Translations under genes and position numbers: made by a program
The notes under the pieces: generated by a model
The model's input: only the letters and a program-made list of their open reading frames with translations
What the model was told of the DNA's origin: nothing
Databases searched by the model: none
Source: Prevotellaceae bacterium UBA6974
GTDB taxonomy: Bacteria > Bacteroidota > Bacteroidia > Bacteroidales > Bacteroidaceae
NCBI GenBank assembly: GCA_002450165.1
Contig: DJYQ01000048.1
Coordinates: 1,669-65,668, forward strand
Direction of reading: 5' to 3'
DNA length: 64,000 nucleotides
In this document: positions 17,649 through 26,754 of the stretch, one piece after another
Position numbering within the stretch: the first letter of the stretch is position 1
Layout: the number at the start of each line of letters is the position of its first letter

Positions 17649-19202
17649 TTACTTGTATTCTCCGTTGGTTATCTGGCTGATACTGAGAGGCACATAGACC
17701 ATGGAATACCAACCTGGCTCCTCCTCGTAATAGAAGCCTATGCGACCGTCTTTCTGCAAGGTCATGGTGCTGTATGCACTGCCTGTATGACTGACGTGAT
17801 ATGGATTTTGGTTCCACCCTTGGGCAAATGACATTGGACTGTCGTATGACGATGGCTCGGTAATGTCTTTCCAGTATATTTTGACATCAGTACGCTGGTT
17901 GCCGGTCGGCAGGGACTGAAGTGCCAAGGTGCGCTTGACGCCATGCTTGTTCCTGGCTGTGACAAACATTATCTCGCCGTTGGTGCTATTGCTTCCGCAA
18001 GCGATGCCATCCTGTGCGTTGCGGCTGTCAACGGGCTGTGACCAGGAACCTTGTGCAGTGCGCTCGTCGGTGTATTTGTATATATTGAAGTATCTGCCAC
18101 CACTTTTACGGCTGGAAAGTACGACCGAACCGTCGGGCAATTCCTCACACTTGGGTTCGTCACCTCCGGGACATGGGAGCTCCTGCTTGCTGCCCAGAAC
18201 ATTCCATGTCTGTCCGAAATCGTCGGTATATAGAACGCGATTACCATTGTTCTTGGTCCATACCGGTGCATATACGCGGTAGTGGGTTCCGACCTTGATT
18301 CTGCGGCTTTGTGTGAGCTTGCCGCTGCCTATGAACAGGCTCTGTACGCGGCAACGGTCAAATTCGGGTTCGCCCTGTTTTGCAAAGACACCGTAAAACT
18401 GTTCGGTTATGTCATCCCAGCTGGCCATACAGCCCTGAGGGGCTGGACGATGCTTGCCACTGAGGGCATTTCCCCAGGTCTTGCCGTTGTCCTGGCTGTA
18501 GATTCGTGCAACGGGATTGGGTTCGCCGTCGGGATAATTGCCGTACCAGCATATTGTGTGGCCGCAGACCCATAGGAGCAGGACGGTTCCGGTTTCGCGG
18601 TCCACAACAACGGCGGGATCGCCAAAACCGTCGTCACGGACTCCATTGGCATCATAGTCTCCCTGTATGATAAAGCGGCCTGGTGTCCACTTGGTGCCCT
18701 TTTTATTACCTATGCGCTGAACCTGATCGACACGGCCGTAACCAATGTCCGAACCGCAAGGACGGTGATCGTTGATAGCCAGAATCTGACCGTTCCTGAG
18801 TGTTGCAATGGCAGGGATACGGTATGGTTGCGGATCGTCGTGGAACCACAGGTACTGGTACTCGCCCTGCCTGTCTGCATCATAGACCACAGTCCAGTCG
18901 TCAGATTTATTCTGCTTGATTTCTGCCAGATTGTAACCGTGCAGTTTCCATGCCTGGGTGACGTTTGTCTGCCGGTCTGCTGACTGTACATCGTCAAAAT
19001 CGACCCTAACGTCATTGCCGGCGTCCTTGGCTTCAAGAGTGACTTGTCTGACCTTGTCGCCACACTGGACATTGAGGACACCCAACCAGCGGTTATTGTC
19101 CGGATAACGGGTCTTGCCGTTCAACCGCACATGCAGGGTTACTGTCTGTGCAATTACAAAGACAGGCAAGATGATAAGCGAAAAAAATAGTGCTCGTTTC
19201 AT
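17649..19202 (-). CDS. GH33 exo-alpha-sialidase
   Basis: Retaining sialidase releasing terminal sialic acid from host glycoconjugates. The 517-residue protein has a signal peptide (MKRALFFSLIILPVFVIAQ), a beta domain of about 100 residues and then the sialidase propeller. Visible hallmarks are the YRIP motif (R128 of the arginine triad), INDHRP (D145, candidate acid/base), and Asp boxes YSQDNGKTWG and YTDDFGQTWN. The carboxy end shows GRIGFYYEE and SMVYVPLSI. It lacks the YDLxGRR tail of its neighbours. It is the first glycosidase after menG, 42 bp downstream of that stop, and I see no consensus -7 box in the gap, so it may be read from the housekeeping transcript. Sialidase activity normally precedes fucosidase and hexosaminidase action on mucin caps. 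Confidence 0.94.
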   Translation of the reverse strand: MKRALFFSLIILPVFVIAQTVTLHVRLNGKTRYPDNNRWLGVLNVQCGDKVRQVTLEAKDAGNDVRVDFDDVQSADRQTNVTQAWKLHGYNLAEIKQNKSDDWTVVYDADRQGEYQYLWFHDDPQPYRIPAIATLRNGQILAINDHRPCGSDIGYGRVDQVQRIGNKKGTKWTPGRFIIQGDYDANGVRDDGFGDPAVVVDRETGTVLLLWVCGHTICWYGNYPDGEPNPVARIYSQDNGKTWGNALSGKHRPAPQGCMASWDDITEQFYGVFAKQGEPEFDRCRVQSLFIGSGKLTQSRRIKVGTHYRVYAPVWTKNNGNRVLYTDDFGQTWNVLGSKQELPCPGGDEPKCEELPDGSVVLSSRKSGGRYFNIYKYTDERTAQGSWSQPVDSRNAQDGIACGSNSTNGEIMFVTARNKHGVKRTLALQSLPTGNQRTDVKIYWKDITEPSSYDSPMSFAQGWNQNPYHVSHTGSAYSTMTLQKDGRIGFYYEEEPGWYSMVYVPLSISQITNGEYK

Positions 19203-19244
19203 GGATTTATGGTTATTTGTGTATTAGTCTTATTGAACGGTGCT

Positions 19245-20018
19245 TTATTTTGTAGCGAGAAACATTGTGCATAATCCAAAAGTGAAGCGGCGGAAACGGA
19301 CCTGGCTAAACCCTGTCCGCATCAGTATGTCATACACTGTCTCGGCTTGCGGAAATGCTTCCATGGTCTTGGGCAGATAGGTGTATGCCTTACGGTCGCG
19401 GCTGAAGAGCCATCCGACTGCGGGCATGACAAAACGACTGTACAGACTGAACAGTTGGCGCATCGGGAAATGCTGCGGGGTAGAGAGTTCGACAATGAGC
19501 AGGTGGCCATCGTTCTTGAGTACACGATACATCTCCCGGAGTCCTGCCTCGAGGTCTTGAAAATTACGGACTCCGTATGCAATGGTGACTGCGTCGAAAC
19601 GGTTATCCGGAAAATCGAGATTGAGTGCATCACCGCAAATGAAGGAGATATGTTCCTTCTGCCCGGGTGGAAAGGATTGCCTGGTAAGCTTGTCATTGGC
19701 GACCTGCAACATTCCTTCCGAGAGGTCGCAGCCAATGATTTCCGACGGATTGAGGCGACTTGCTGCCAAAAAGGTGAAATCGCCTGTTCCGCATGCCAAG
19801 TCAAGGACGGAGCGTGGATAGAATTCGCGCAGCGCATCAACGCTCCTACGACGCCAACCACGGTCAATGCCAAAACTGAGAAGGTGGTTCAGCAAGTCAT
19901 ATGTGGGAGCTATGCCATCGAACATAGCCCTGACCTGCTCTTTTTTCTCGCAGCCCTGGCTGTACGGATTGATTTTCTCTTGACCGTATTTCACCGTTAT
20001 CTGTTGGCGTTCAGCCAC
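19245..20018 (-). CDS. menG: Demethylmenaquinone methyltransferase
   Basis: SAM-dependent C-methylation of demethylmenaquinone, the last step of menaquinone synthesis (UbiE/MenG family). The 257-residue protein carries the SAM motif [11 protein letters not shown] at 71-81, GCDLSEGML, and the family signature [16 protein letters not shown]. It also has the amino-terminal [20 protein letters not shown] signature. The phylum uses menaquinone, so MenG is preferred over UbiE. Its start overlaps the end of purC by 22 bp, and purC overlaps phoH, giving a tightly coupled minus-strand unit. The GH33 sialidase gene follows after 42 bp. Confidence 0.95.
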   Translation of the reverse strand: MAERQQITVKYGQEKINPYSQGCEKKEQVRAMFDGIAPTYDLLNHLLSFGIDRGWRRRSVDALREFYPRSVLDLACGTGDFTFLAASRLNPSEIIGCDLSEGMLQVANDKLTRQSFPPGQKEHISFICGDALNLDFPDNRFDAVTIAYGVRNFQDLEAGLREMYRVLKNDGHLLIVELSTPQHFPMRQLFSLYSRFVMPAVGWLFSRDRKAYTYLPKTMEAFPQAETVYDILMRTGFSQVRFRRFTFGLCTMFLATK

Positions 20019-20947
20019 TGTGTTACGTTTTTTTCAATGCGTTTTGCTATGTCGCCTTCGTCATCGGCAGGTTGGAAGGTTGTACCGGTGATGTGTTCGT
20101 ATAGCCTGATATAGCAGTCACTGACGCTTTGCGCATATTCGTCAGTAATCTCGGGCATCACATCGCCTGGGCGATTCATAAAGTCATGATCGATAAGCCA
20201 CTGGCGGACAAACTCCTTGGAGAGCTGCTTCTGCGGTTCGCCCTTGCGGAATTTCTCATCGTAGTCCTGAGCATAGAAATAGCGTGAAGAATCTGGGGTG
20301 TGAATCTCGTCAATAAGGATTACCTTGCCGTCACGCTTGCCAAACTCGTACTTGGTGTCAACGAGTATAAGTCCCTTGCCGGCTGCGATTTCGGTACCGC
20401 GCTGGAAGAGGGCCTTGGTATAGCGGCACATCGTTTCCCAGTCCTCCTTGCTTACAATGCCCTGAGCAATGATCTCATCGGCTGAGATATTCTCGTCGTG
20501 TCCTTCCTCGGCCTTGGTGGTTGGAGTTATGATAGGCTCGGGGAAACGCTGGTTCTCACGCATTCCATCGGGCAATTTTACTCCACACAGTTCGCGGCAA
20601 CCGTTCTTGTACTCGCGCCAGGCAGAGCCTGTGAGATAGCCTCGGATAATCATCTCTACACGGAAGCCATCGGCCTTGAGGCCAATTGTGACCATCGGGT
20701 CGGGAGTGGCAAGTTTCCAGTTGGGCACGATATCTGCAGTTGCATCCAGGAAACCGGCTGCCAGCTGGTTGAGACACTGCCCCTTGAAAGGTATGCCCTT
20801 GGGAAGGATTACGTCAAATGCCGAAATTCTGTCGGTCGCGACCATTACCAGGATATCGTCATTGATATTGTACACATCACGTACCTTGCCGTGATAAACG
20901 CTTACCTGTCCGGGCAGGTTGAGGTCAGTTTTTGTCAGTGCTTTCAT
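19997..20947 (-). CDS. purC: Phosphoribosylaminoimidazole-succinocarboxamide synthase (SAICAR synthetase)
   Basis: Joins CAIR and aspartate with ATP to make SAICAR in purine synthesis, in the cytosol. The 316-residue protein shows [12 protein letters not shown] (nucleotide-binding hairpin), [37 protein letters not shown], and the late motif [13 protein letters not shown]. The length fits the long bacterial/eukaryal form rather than the 237-residue E. coli form. The start ATG at 20947 lies 23 bp inside the end of phoH, and the end overlaps menG by 22 bp. Another purine gene, purM, lies nearby on the opposite strand at 23567. Confidence 0.97.
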   Translation of the reverse strand: MKALTKTDLNLPGQVSVYHGKVRDVYNINDDILVMVATDRISAFDVILPKGIPFKGQCLNQLAAGFLDATADIVPNWKLATPDPMVTIGLKADGFRVEMIIRGYLTGSAWREYKNGCRELCGVKLPDGMRENQRFPEPIITPTTKAEEGHDENISADEIIAQGIVSKEDWETMCRYTKALFQRGTEIAAGKGLILVDTKYEFGKRDGKVILIDEIHTPDSSRYFYAQDYDEKFRKGEPQKQLSKEFVRQWLIDHDFMNRPGDVMPEITDEYAQSVSDCYIRLYEHITGTTFQPADDEGDIAKRIEKNVTQWLNANR

Positions 20948-21881
20948 CTGTCTCGTATTTGTTATATGCTTTTACAATTCGGGTAACAAGCCGGTGGCGG
21001 ACGATATCCTGCTCGGTCATACGGATGAAGGATATGCCCTGAACATCCTTGAGTATCTGACATGCGTGGGTCAGACCGCTCCTGACACCGCGTGGAAGGT
21101 CTAACTGGGTGGTATCACCGGTGATTATCATCTTGGTATTCATTCCCATACGGGTAAGAAACATCTTAATCTGCTGTATTGTGGTGTTTTGGGCCTCGTC
21201 CAGGATAACTACGGCATCGTTCAGTGTGCGGCCTCGCATAAATGCAAGCGGAGCAATCTGAATTATCTTCTGCTCTGTCATTTCCTGCAGTTTCTGTGCA
21301 GGAATCATATCCTCGAGGGCATCGTAGAGGGGTTGCAGGTAGGGATCAATCTTGTCTTTCATGTCACCGGGCAGAAATCCAAGTTTTTCTCCTGCCTCGA
21401 CAGCTGGACGCGAAAGGATTATCTTGCGTATCTGCTTATTTTTAAGAGCCCTGACGGCCAAAGCTATGCTCATATAGGTCTTGCCGCTTCCGGCAGGGCC
21501 CGTGGCAAAAATCATATCGTTTTCCTGAAAAGCTTGTACAAGCAACTGCTGGTTGCCACTGCGAGCTGCAATAGGCTTGCCCGTCACACTATACACCACA
21601 ACGCCTTCAACGCCGTCCTGACGTGCCTTTTCGCCACGCAGGACATGAAGGACGTCCTCCTCGGTTAAACTGTTATATTTAAGGCAATGTGCCTGCAGTT
21701 TGAGAATATTTTCCTCCAGTGCACACATCTCCAGTTCGTCTCCGATTACATGGAGCACATTCCCACGGGCAACGATGCGCAACTTGGGATACAGCGCCTT
21801 GACAATTTGGATATTGACATTACCTACGCCATAGAATACTACGGGGTCAACATCCTCCAAGACTATGTGCTTTTCTATCAT
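20925..21881 (-). CDS. phoH: PhoH-like P-loop ATPase
   Basis: PhoH family ATPase, thought to act in RNA metabolism; the exact role is unsettled. The 318-residue protein has an amino-terminal KH-like segment, then the Walker A loop GPAGSGKT at 128-135, the [18 protein letters not shown] motif and the Walker B-like [12 protein letters not shown]. The carboxy part has [15 protein letters not shown], a PhoH signature. Length is normal. It heads the phoH-purC-menG unit. A consensus -7 box lies on the minus strand at 21900-21907, about 20 bp before the ATG, in a region shared with the divergent gene at 21960. Confidence 0.95.
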   Translation of the reverse strand: MIEKHIVLEDVDPVVFYGVGNVNIQIVKALYPKLRIVARGNVLHVIGDELEMCALEENILKLQAHCLKYNSLTEEDVLHVLRGEKARQDGVEGVVVYSVTGKPIAARSGNQQLLVQAFQENDMIFATGPAGSGKTYMSIALAVRALKNKQIRKIILSRPAVEAGEKLGFLPGDMKDKIDPYLQPLYDALEDMIPAQKLQEMTEQKIIQIAPLAFMRGRTLNDAVVILDEAQNTTIQQIKMFLTRMGMNTKMIITGDTTQLDLPRGVRSGLTHACQILKDVQGISFIRMTEQDIVRHRLVTRIVKAYNKYETDESTDKN

Positions 21882-21899
21882 TTTTTATTGATTTGCACA

Positions 21900-21907
21900 C
21901 AAAGTTA
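21900..21907 (-). promoter_or_regulatory. Bacteroidota -7 box for phoH-purC-menG
   Basis: TAACTTTG on the minus strand matches TAnnTTTG exactly. A TTG at 21926-21928 stands 18 bp upstream as candidate -33 element. It overlaps the divergent promoter at 21916-21947. Confidence 0.75.
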
Positions 21908-21915
21908 AAGAATAT

Positions 21916-21947
21916 TTTGGAATTTCAATCAATTTGGCTTAACTTTG
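21916..21947 (+). promoter_or_regulatory. Bacteroidota promoter for the DUF5715-like gene
   Basis: TTTG at 21916-21919, a 20-bp spacer, then TAACTTTG at 21940-21947. This is a full match to the phylum's -33/-7 promoter. Expected transcript start is near 21952-21954, only 6-8 nt before the ATG at 21960. Confidence 0.8.
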
Positions 21948-21959
21948 TGTCGTAAAATT

Positions 21960-22703
21960 ATGAGACGGCTAAAGAAAAACATTTATATAGGTCTGTTTTG
22001 CGTCACAGTATGTGTCCTTTTGGTCATAAAGGCTGTACGAGGACCTGTGCGACACGATAGCGAGCAGCATAGTGCTGTGGTTAACGATACGACAGTGACA
22101 CAGGTTGCAAAGCCATCAAAATCATCCACCATTCCACATCCAATTTACTCGGTTTCATCGTATGACGAATGTTTTCCCGACCTGCAGGAAATACAGATAG
22201 AAAGTGCGATGAAATGGGGAGTTTCTCCAGTAAAAGACCGCAATGAGGCCGAACACAGGAAGAAGGAATTGGTGTATGTTGGCATGAGTCCGTACTACAG
22301 CATCGACAGGGCCATGAGCAGCAGCATCCCGTATTTGATTCCGCGTGCAGCAGAATTGCTGAACGACATAGCGCACAATTTTCTGGACAGCCTGTATGTA
22401 AAAGGCATACCTCTGCACAAAATCATTGTAACCAGTGTATTGCGAACCGAGCACGATGTTGCCAACCTGAGAAAGAAGAACCCGAATGCGAGCGAGCAGT
22501 CATGTCATAGACACGGTACTACGTTTGACATTTGCTACAACAGGTATCATACTGTCGCAAATCCTGGCGAAACCAGGCGTGAAGTCAGGAACGACACACT
22601 GAAATGGATACTGAGCGAGGTTCTGCGCGACCAGCGCGAGATGGGACGTTGCCACATCAAGCACGAGGTAAAGCAAAGCTGTTTCCATATTACCATAAAA
22701 TAA
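21960..22703 (+). CDS. DUF5715-like membrane-anchored protein with an M15-type S-x-H/D pattern
   Basis: A 247-residue protein starting MRRLKKNIYIGLFCVTVCV, a basic start and one hydrophobic segment (residues 8-23), so probably a signal anchor with a periplasmic body. The body has TSVLRTEHDVANL and SCHRHGTTFDICYNRY, reminiscent of the SxHxxGxxxD zinc-site pattern of DD-carboxypeptidase-like (M15) folds. A later His lies in HIKHEV and another in CFHITIK at the end. I match it loosely to DUF5715, a Bacteroidota family of unknown role; a cell-wall peptidase function is inference. I reject an upstream TTG start at 21945 because it lies inside the -7 promoter box. aroE follows after 12 bp. Confidence 0.65.
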   Translation: MRRLKKNIYIGLFCVTVCVLLVIKAVRGPVRHDSEQHSAVVNDTTVTQVAKPSKSSTIPHPIYSVSSYDECFPDLQEIQIESAMKWGVSPVKDRNEAEHRKKELVYVGMSPYYSIDRAMSSSIPYLIPRAAELLNDIAHNFLDSLYVKGIPLHKIIVTSVLRTEHDVANLRKKNPNASEQSCHRHGTTFDICYNRYHTVANPGETRREVRNDTLKWILSEVLRDQREMGRCHIKHEVKQSCFHITIK

Positions 22704-22715
22704 GTCTCAGACCGT

Positions 22716-23483
22716 ATGCGAAGATTCGGGCTTATCGGATATCCCTTGACACATTCGTTTTCAAGCAGGTTCTTTAACGAAAGTTTTTTCCCCGAGAACG
22801 GCATTGATGCTGAATATGTAAATTTTGAAATCCAGGATATCAGCATGGTATTGGACATCGTGCGAAACAATCCTGAACTGGAAGGGCTTAACTGCACTAT
22901 CCCTCACAAGCAGTCAATTATCCCGCTATTGGACGACATGAGTGACGAAGCACGTGAAACAGGTGCGGTAAATGTCATTAAAATCTACCGTGATTGTCTT
23001 GAAAACACAAAAGATGGCAGGGGGTTCAGACTAAAGGGTTTCAACAGCGACATCATCGGCTTTCGTGACAGCATCAAGCCTTTACTGAAGCCGCATCACA
23101 AAAAGGCTCTTGTTTTGGGAACTGGCGGAGCCTCGAAAGCCGTTAACTACGCTCTGACAAAACTGGGGATAGAATGGATGTCCGTAAGCCGATCAGCAGG
23201 AGAAAACAGCCTGACATACGGTGACCTGACAGCAGATTTGATGGATAAATATACCGTCATTGTAAACTGCACCCCGCTGGGTATGTTTCCAAAGACGGAC
23301 ACATACCCCGAACTGCCATACAATGCGCTGACACCGAGACATCTTCTGTACGATTTGGTCTATAATCCCAGTGAAACTGAGTTCCTGAAACGAGGAATCG
23401 CCATGGGAGCTGTTGTTAAAAACGGCTACGAGATGCTGGAACTGCAGGCAGTGGCTGCATGGAATTACTGGAATTTAAGTTAA
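22716..23483 (+). CDS. aroE: Shikimate dehydrogenase
   Basis: NADPH-dependent reduction of 3-dehydroshikimate to shikimate in aromatic amino acid synthesis. The 255-residue protein begins MRRFGLIGYPLTHSFSSRFF, the substrate-binding loop with its paired Ser. It continues with LNCTIPHKQSI, containing the catalytic Lys, and the NADP-binding LGTGGASKAVNYAL. NCTPLGMFP and YDLVYNPSETEFL are further family motifs. Length is slightly short but normal for the phylum. It probably shares the promoter at 21916-21947 with the preceding gene (12-bp gap). purM downstream has its own promoter. Confidence 0.95.
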   Translation: MRRFGLIGYPLTHSFSSRFFNESFFPENGIDAEYVNFEIQDISMVLDIVRNNPELEGLNCTIPHKQSIIPLLDDMSDEARETGAVNVIKIYRDCLENTKDGRGFRLKGFNSDIIGFRDSIKPLLKPHHKKALVLGTGGASKAVNYALTKLGIEWMSVSRSAGENSLTYGDLTADLMDKYTVIVNCTPLGMFPKTDTYPELPYNALTPRHLLYDLVYNPSETEFLKRGIAMGAVVKNGYEMLELQAVAAWNYWNLS

Positions 23484-23531
23484 TTTCCCATAATAGTCAA
23501 CTATTCGTTCGCCTTTGTAAATTATTATTTG

Positions 23532-23539
23532 TATCTTTG
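23532..23539 (+). promoter_or_regulatory. Bacteroidota -7 box for purM
   Basis: TATCTTTG matches TAnnTTTG exactly and lies 27 bp before the purM ATG at 23567. A TTTG stands at 23514-23517, closer than the usual spacing. Confidence 0.7.
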
Positions 23540-23566
23540 TGCACAAATAAACAAAGACACAAAAGA

Positions 23567-24733
23567 ATGGACAATCAGCGTTACATGATGCGTGGTGTGT
23601 CGGCCGCCAAGGAAGATGTACACAATGCCATCAAGAATATTGACAAAGGTATTTTCCCCTTGGCTTTCTGCAAGATAATCCCTGATATTCTGGGCGGCAA
23701 CCCTGAGTACTGTAACATCATGCATGCCGACGGTGCAGGTACCAAGTCTTCGCTTGCCTACATGTACTGGAAGGAAACGGGTGACCTGAGCGTATGGAAA
23801 GGAATTGCGCAGGATGCCCTGATAATGAATACCGATGACTTGCTGTGCGTGGGTGCTGTGGATAACATCCTGGTTTCGTCCACCATAGGACGCAACAAGA
23901 TGCTGATTCCTGGCGAGGTCATCTCGGCCATCATCAATGGCACGGACGAGCTGATGCAGGAGATGCGCAAAATGGGGATAGGCATTTACGGCACAGGAGG
24001 TGAGACTGCCGATGTGGGCGACTTGGTACGAACGATAATCGTGGACAGTACAGTAACCTGCCGCATGAAGCGAAGTGACGTGATTGACAATGCCAATATC
24101 CGTCCGGGAGATGCTATCGTAGGCCTGTCGAGCACAGGACAGGCTTCATACGAGAGGGAATACAACGGTGGCATGGGCAGCAACGGACTGACCTCTGCAC
24201 GACATGACGTGTTCTCGAAATATCTGGCCGAAAAGTATCCTGAAAGCTATGACCATGCTGTCCCCAGTGAACTGGTGTATAGCGGTACGAGGCACTTGGA
24301 AGACAAAATCGAGGATTGTCCGCTAACTGCAGGAAAAATGGTTTTGTCACCAACCCGCACGTATGCTCCGGTAATCAAGAGGATTCTGGACGAGATGCGC
24401 CCGAGAATCCACGGCATGGTTCACTGTACCGGTGGTGCACAGACCAAGGTGCTGCATTTCGTTAGCGACAACTGTCATGTGATAAAGGACAATATGTTCC
24501 CTATTCCACCGCTGTTCCGCACAATCCAGGAGGAGAGCAAAACCGAATGGTCCGAAATGTACAAGGTCTTCAACATGGGTCACAGGATGGAAATCTATGT
24601 TGCTCCAGGGGATGCCGAAAAGATAATCGAGATCAGCAGGAGTTTCGATATCGAGGCACAGGTTGTGGGACACATCGAAGAAGGCAGAAAGAGTCTGACC
24701 ATCAGGAGCGAGTACGGAGAATTCAACTACTAA
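23567..24733 (+). CDS. purM: Phosphoribosylformylglycinamidine cyclo-ligase (AIR synthase)
   Basis: ATP-dependent ring closure of FGAM to AIR in purine synthesis. The protein from this start is 388 residues: MDNQRYMMRGVSAAKEDVHN, then ADGAGTKSSLAYMYW, DDLLCVGA, GGETADVGDLV, GDAIVGLSSTGQASYEREY and VHCTGGAQTKVLHF. Total length is longer than the approximately 345-residue E. coli enzyme, as usual in Bacteroidota. The frame is open upstream to 23459, but that extension overlaps aroE and spans the -7 box at 23532-23539, so the ATG at 23567 is chosen. prfA follows after 21 bp. Confidence 0.95.
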   Translation: MDNQRYMMRGVSAAKEDVHNAIKNIDKGIFPLAFCKIIPDILGGNPEYCNIMHADGAGTKSSLAYMYWKETGDLSVWKGIAQDALIMNTDDLLCVGAVDNILVSSTIGRNKMLIPGEVISAIINGTDELMQEMRKMGIGIYGTGGETADVGDLVRTIIVDSTVTCRMKRSDVIDNANIRPGDAIVGLSSTGQASYEREYNGGMGSNGLTSARHDVFSKYLAEKYPESYDHAVPSELVYSGTRHLEDKIEDCPLTAGKMVLSPTRTYAPVIKRILDEMRPRIHGMVHCTGGAQTKVLHFVSDNCHVIKDNMFPIPPLFRTIQEESKTEWSEMYKVFNMGHRMEIYVAPGDAEKIIEISRSFDIEAQVVGHIEEGRKSLTIRSEYGEFNY

Positions 24734-24754
24734 TACCCAGAGAGCAATCGACGT

Positions 24755-25855
24755 ATGGATATATTGGAGAAATTGGACGGCCTTGTAAGCAGGTTTGAGG
24801 AGGTATCAACACTGATAACCGACCCCAGTGTAATTGCTGACCAGAAAAGGTACGTAAAACTTACCAAGGAATGGAAGAATCTGGGCAGAATAATGGAGGC
24901 TCGCAAAGAATATATGGGGTGTCTGCAGAATATTGCGGATGCCAGGGAGATGATTGCCATCGAGGAGGATGCGGAGATGAAGGCTATGCTGCGCGAGGAA
25001 ATGGCTGCAAGCGAACGGCGCATCCCTGAACTGGAGGAGGAGATAAAACTGCTGCTGGTTCCGGCTGATCCCGAGGATGACAAGAACATTGTCATGGAAA
25101 TACGCGGTGGTACGGGCGGTGACGAGGCTGCCCTGTTTGCCGGCGACCTGTTCCGCATGTACAGCAAATACTTTGAGAGCAAGGGGTGGAAAATGACTGT
25201 GTCAAACTACAACGAGGGCACCTCGGGCGGATACAAGGAAATAGTCTGTACCGTGACCGGTGAGGGTGTCTATGGTACCATGAAGTACGAAAGCGGCGTA
25301 CACCGTGTCCAGCGCGTGCCAGTGACAGAGACCCAGGGTCGTGTGCATACAAGTGCAGCGACAGTTGCTGTCTTGCCCGAGGCTGAGGAATTTGACGTGG
25401 AGATTAACGAGGGTGCCATCAAGTGGGACACCTTCCGTTCATCTGGTGCCGGAGGTCAGAATGTGAACAAGGTTGAATCGGGTGTAAGGGCACGATACGT
25501 CTGGCGCAACCCCTTTACCAACGAGGATGAAGAAATCCTGGTTGAGTGTACCGAGACACGCGACCAGCCTAAGAACAAGGAGCGTGCTCTGGCACGACTG
25601 CGCACATTTATCTACGACAAGGAGCATCAGAAATATCTGGATGATATTGCAAGCCGTCGCAAGACGATGGTCTCGACAGGCGACCGATCTGCCAAAATAC
25701 GAACTTACAACTATCCTCAGGGGCGTGTAACAGACCACCGCATAGGCTACACAATATACAACCTGCCTGCCTTCATGGACGGTGATATCCAGGACTGCAT
25801 TGACCATCTGATTGTTGCCGAGAATGCCGAGAGGATGAAGGAGAGTGAACTGTAG
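24755..25855 (+). CDS. prfA: Peptide chain release factor 1
   Basis: Terminates translation at UAA and UAG. The 366-residue protein has the stop-codon reading tripeptide PVT at 189-191, within RVPVTETQGRVHTSA. This is the RF1 form, as opposed to SPF in RF2. The peptidyl-transferase motif GGQ lies at 233-235 within SSGAGGQNVNKVES. The amino-terminal coiled-coil domain is present. Length is normal. It lies between purM and pyrF on the same strand, with gaps of 21 and 27 bp, so co-transcription from the purM promoter is likely. Unlike many RF2 genes, RF1 needs no frameshift and none is seen. Confidence 0.97.
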   Translation: MDILEKLDGLVSRFEEVSTLITDPSVIADQKRYVKLTKEWKNLGRIMEARKEYMGCLQNIADAREMIAIEEDAEMKAMLREEMAASERRIPELEEEIKLLLVPADPEDDKNIVMEIRGGTGGDEAALFAGDLFRMYSKYFESKGWKMTVSNYNEGTSGGYKEIVCTVTGEGVYGTMKYESGVHRVQRVPVTETQGRVHTSAATVAVLPEAEEFDVEINEGAIKWDTFRSSGAGGQNVNKVESGVRARYVWRNPFTNEDEEILVECTETRDQPKNKERALARLRTFIYDKEHQKYLDDIASRRKTMVSTGDRSAKIRTYNYPQGRVTDHRIGYTIYNLPAFMDGDIQDCIDHLIVAENAERMKESEL

Positions 25856-25882
25856 CCGTATATAACTTAATTTAGAAATACC

Positions 25883-26746
25883 ATGACAAAAGAAGAGCTT
25901 ATCCGGAATATCTTTGCGAAAAAGTCTTTCCTGTGCGTAGGACTGGACACAGATATCAAGAAAATTCCAGAACATCTGCTGAAAGAAGAAGACCCGATAT
26001 TTGCCTTTAACAAGGCTATTATTGATGCAACTGCACCTTACTGTGTTGCGTACAAGCCGAATTTGGCTTTCTACGAAGCATTTGGAGTGAAAGGTATTAT
26101 GGCTTTCGAGAAAACGATAAGGTATATCCAGCAGAATTATCCCGACCAGTTTATCATTGCGGATGCCAAGCGCGGTGACATAGGCAACACAAGTGCCATG
26201 TACGCACGGACTTTTTTTGACGAGTACAATCTGGACGCCGTAACTGTAGCTCCATACATGGGTGAAGACAGTGTCAGGCCGTTCCTGACAGAGGGAAGGG
26301 AGGACAAGACACATTGGGTTATACTGCTTGCTTTGACAAGTAACAAGGGAAGTCACGACTTCCAGCTCCTGCGTACGAGAGACACCGAAGGCCAGGGACC
26401 TGACACCGAGGTTATGCCATTGTACGAGCGAGTTCTGCGTAAGAGTCAGGAGTGGGCGGATGACAGCAGAATGATGTATGTCATCGGTGCTACCCAGGGT
26501 AAGGCATTCGAGGCAATTCGTAAAATTGTGCCGAAAAACTTCTTGCTTGTACCCGGTATTGGCGCACAGGGGGGCAGTCTTGAGGAGGTGTGTAGGTACG
26601 GAATGAACAAAGACTGTGGATTGATTGTAAACAACAGCCGTGCGATAATTTATGCGGACAACACTGCGAATTTTGCAGCGGCCGCTAGAGAAAAGTCAAA
26701 GGAAATGCAACAGCAGATGGCTTGCGAACTGGCAAAACTGGCTTAG
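25883..26746 (+). CDS. pyrF: Orotidine 5'-phosphate decarboxylase (long form)
   Basis: Decarboxylates OMP to UMP, the last step of de novo pyrimidine nucleotide synthesis. The 287-residue protein carries the active-site motif [14 protein letters not shown], with D94, K96 and a further Asp three residues on. [14 protein letters not shown] near the start and [10 protein letters not shown] near the end form the phosphate-binding loops. Length and motif fit the type 2 group of about 270-290 residues and not the 245-residue E. coli form. It is followed by lpxD after only 8 bp, placing a pyrimidine gene at the head of a lipid A gene run. Confidence 0.96.
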   Translation: MTKEELIRNIFAKKSFLCVGLDTDIKKIPEHLLKEEDPIFAFNKAIIDATAPYCVAYKPNLAFYEAFGVKGIMAFEKTIRYIQQNYPDQFIIADAKRGDIGNTSAMYARTFFDEYNLDAVTVAPYMGEDSVRPFLTEGREDKTHWVILLALTSNKGSHDFQLLRTRDTEGQGPDTEVMPLYERVLRKSQEWADDSRMMYVIGATQGKAFEAIRKIVPKNFLLVPGIGAQGGSLEEVCRYGMNKDCGLIVNNSRAIIYADNTANFAAAAREKSKEMQQQMACELAKLA

Positions 26747-26754
26747 AATAACTG

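Noticed and set aside
21945..21962. TTG start for the DUF5715-like protein
   Set aside because: It lies inside the TAACTTTG promoter box, so the transcript would begin after it. ATG at 21960 is used.
23459..23566. Upstream extension of purM
   Set aside because: It overlaps aroE, has no PurM similarity and contains the -7 box at 23532-23539.
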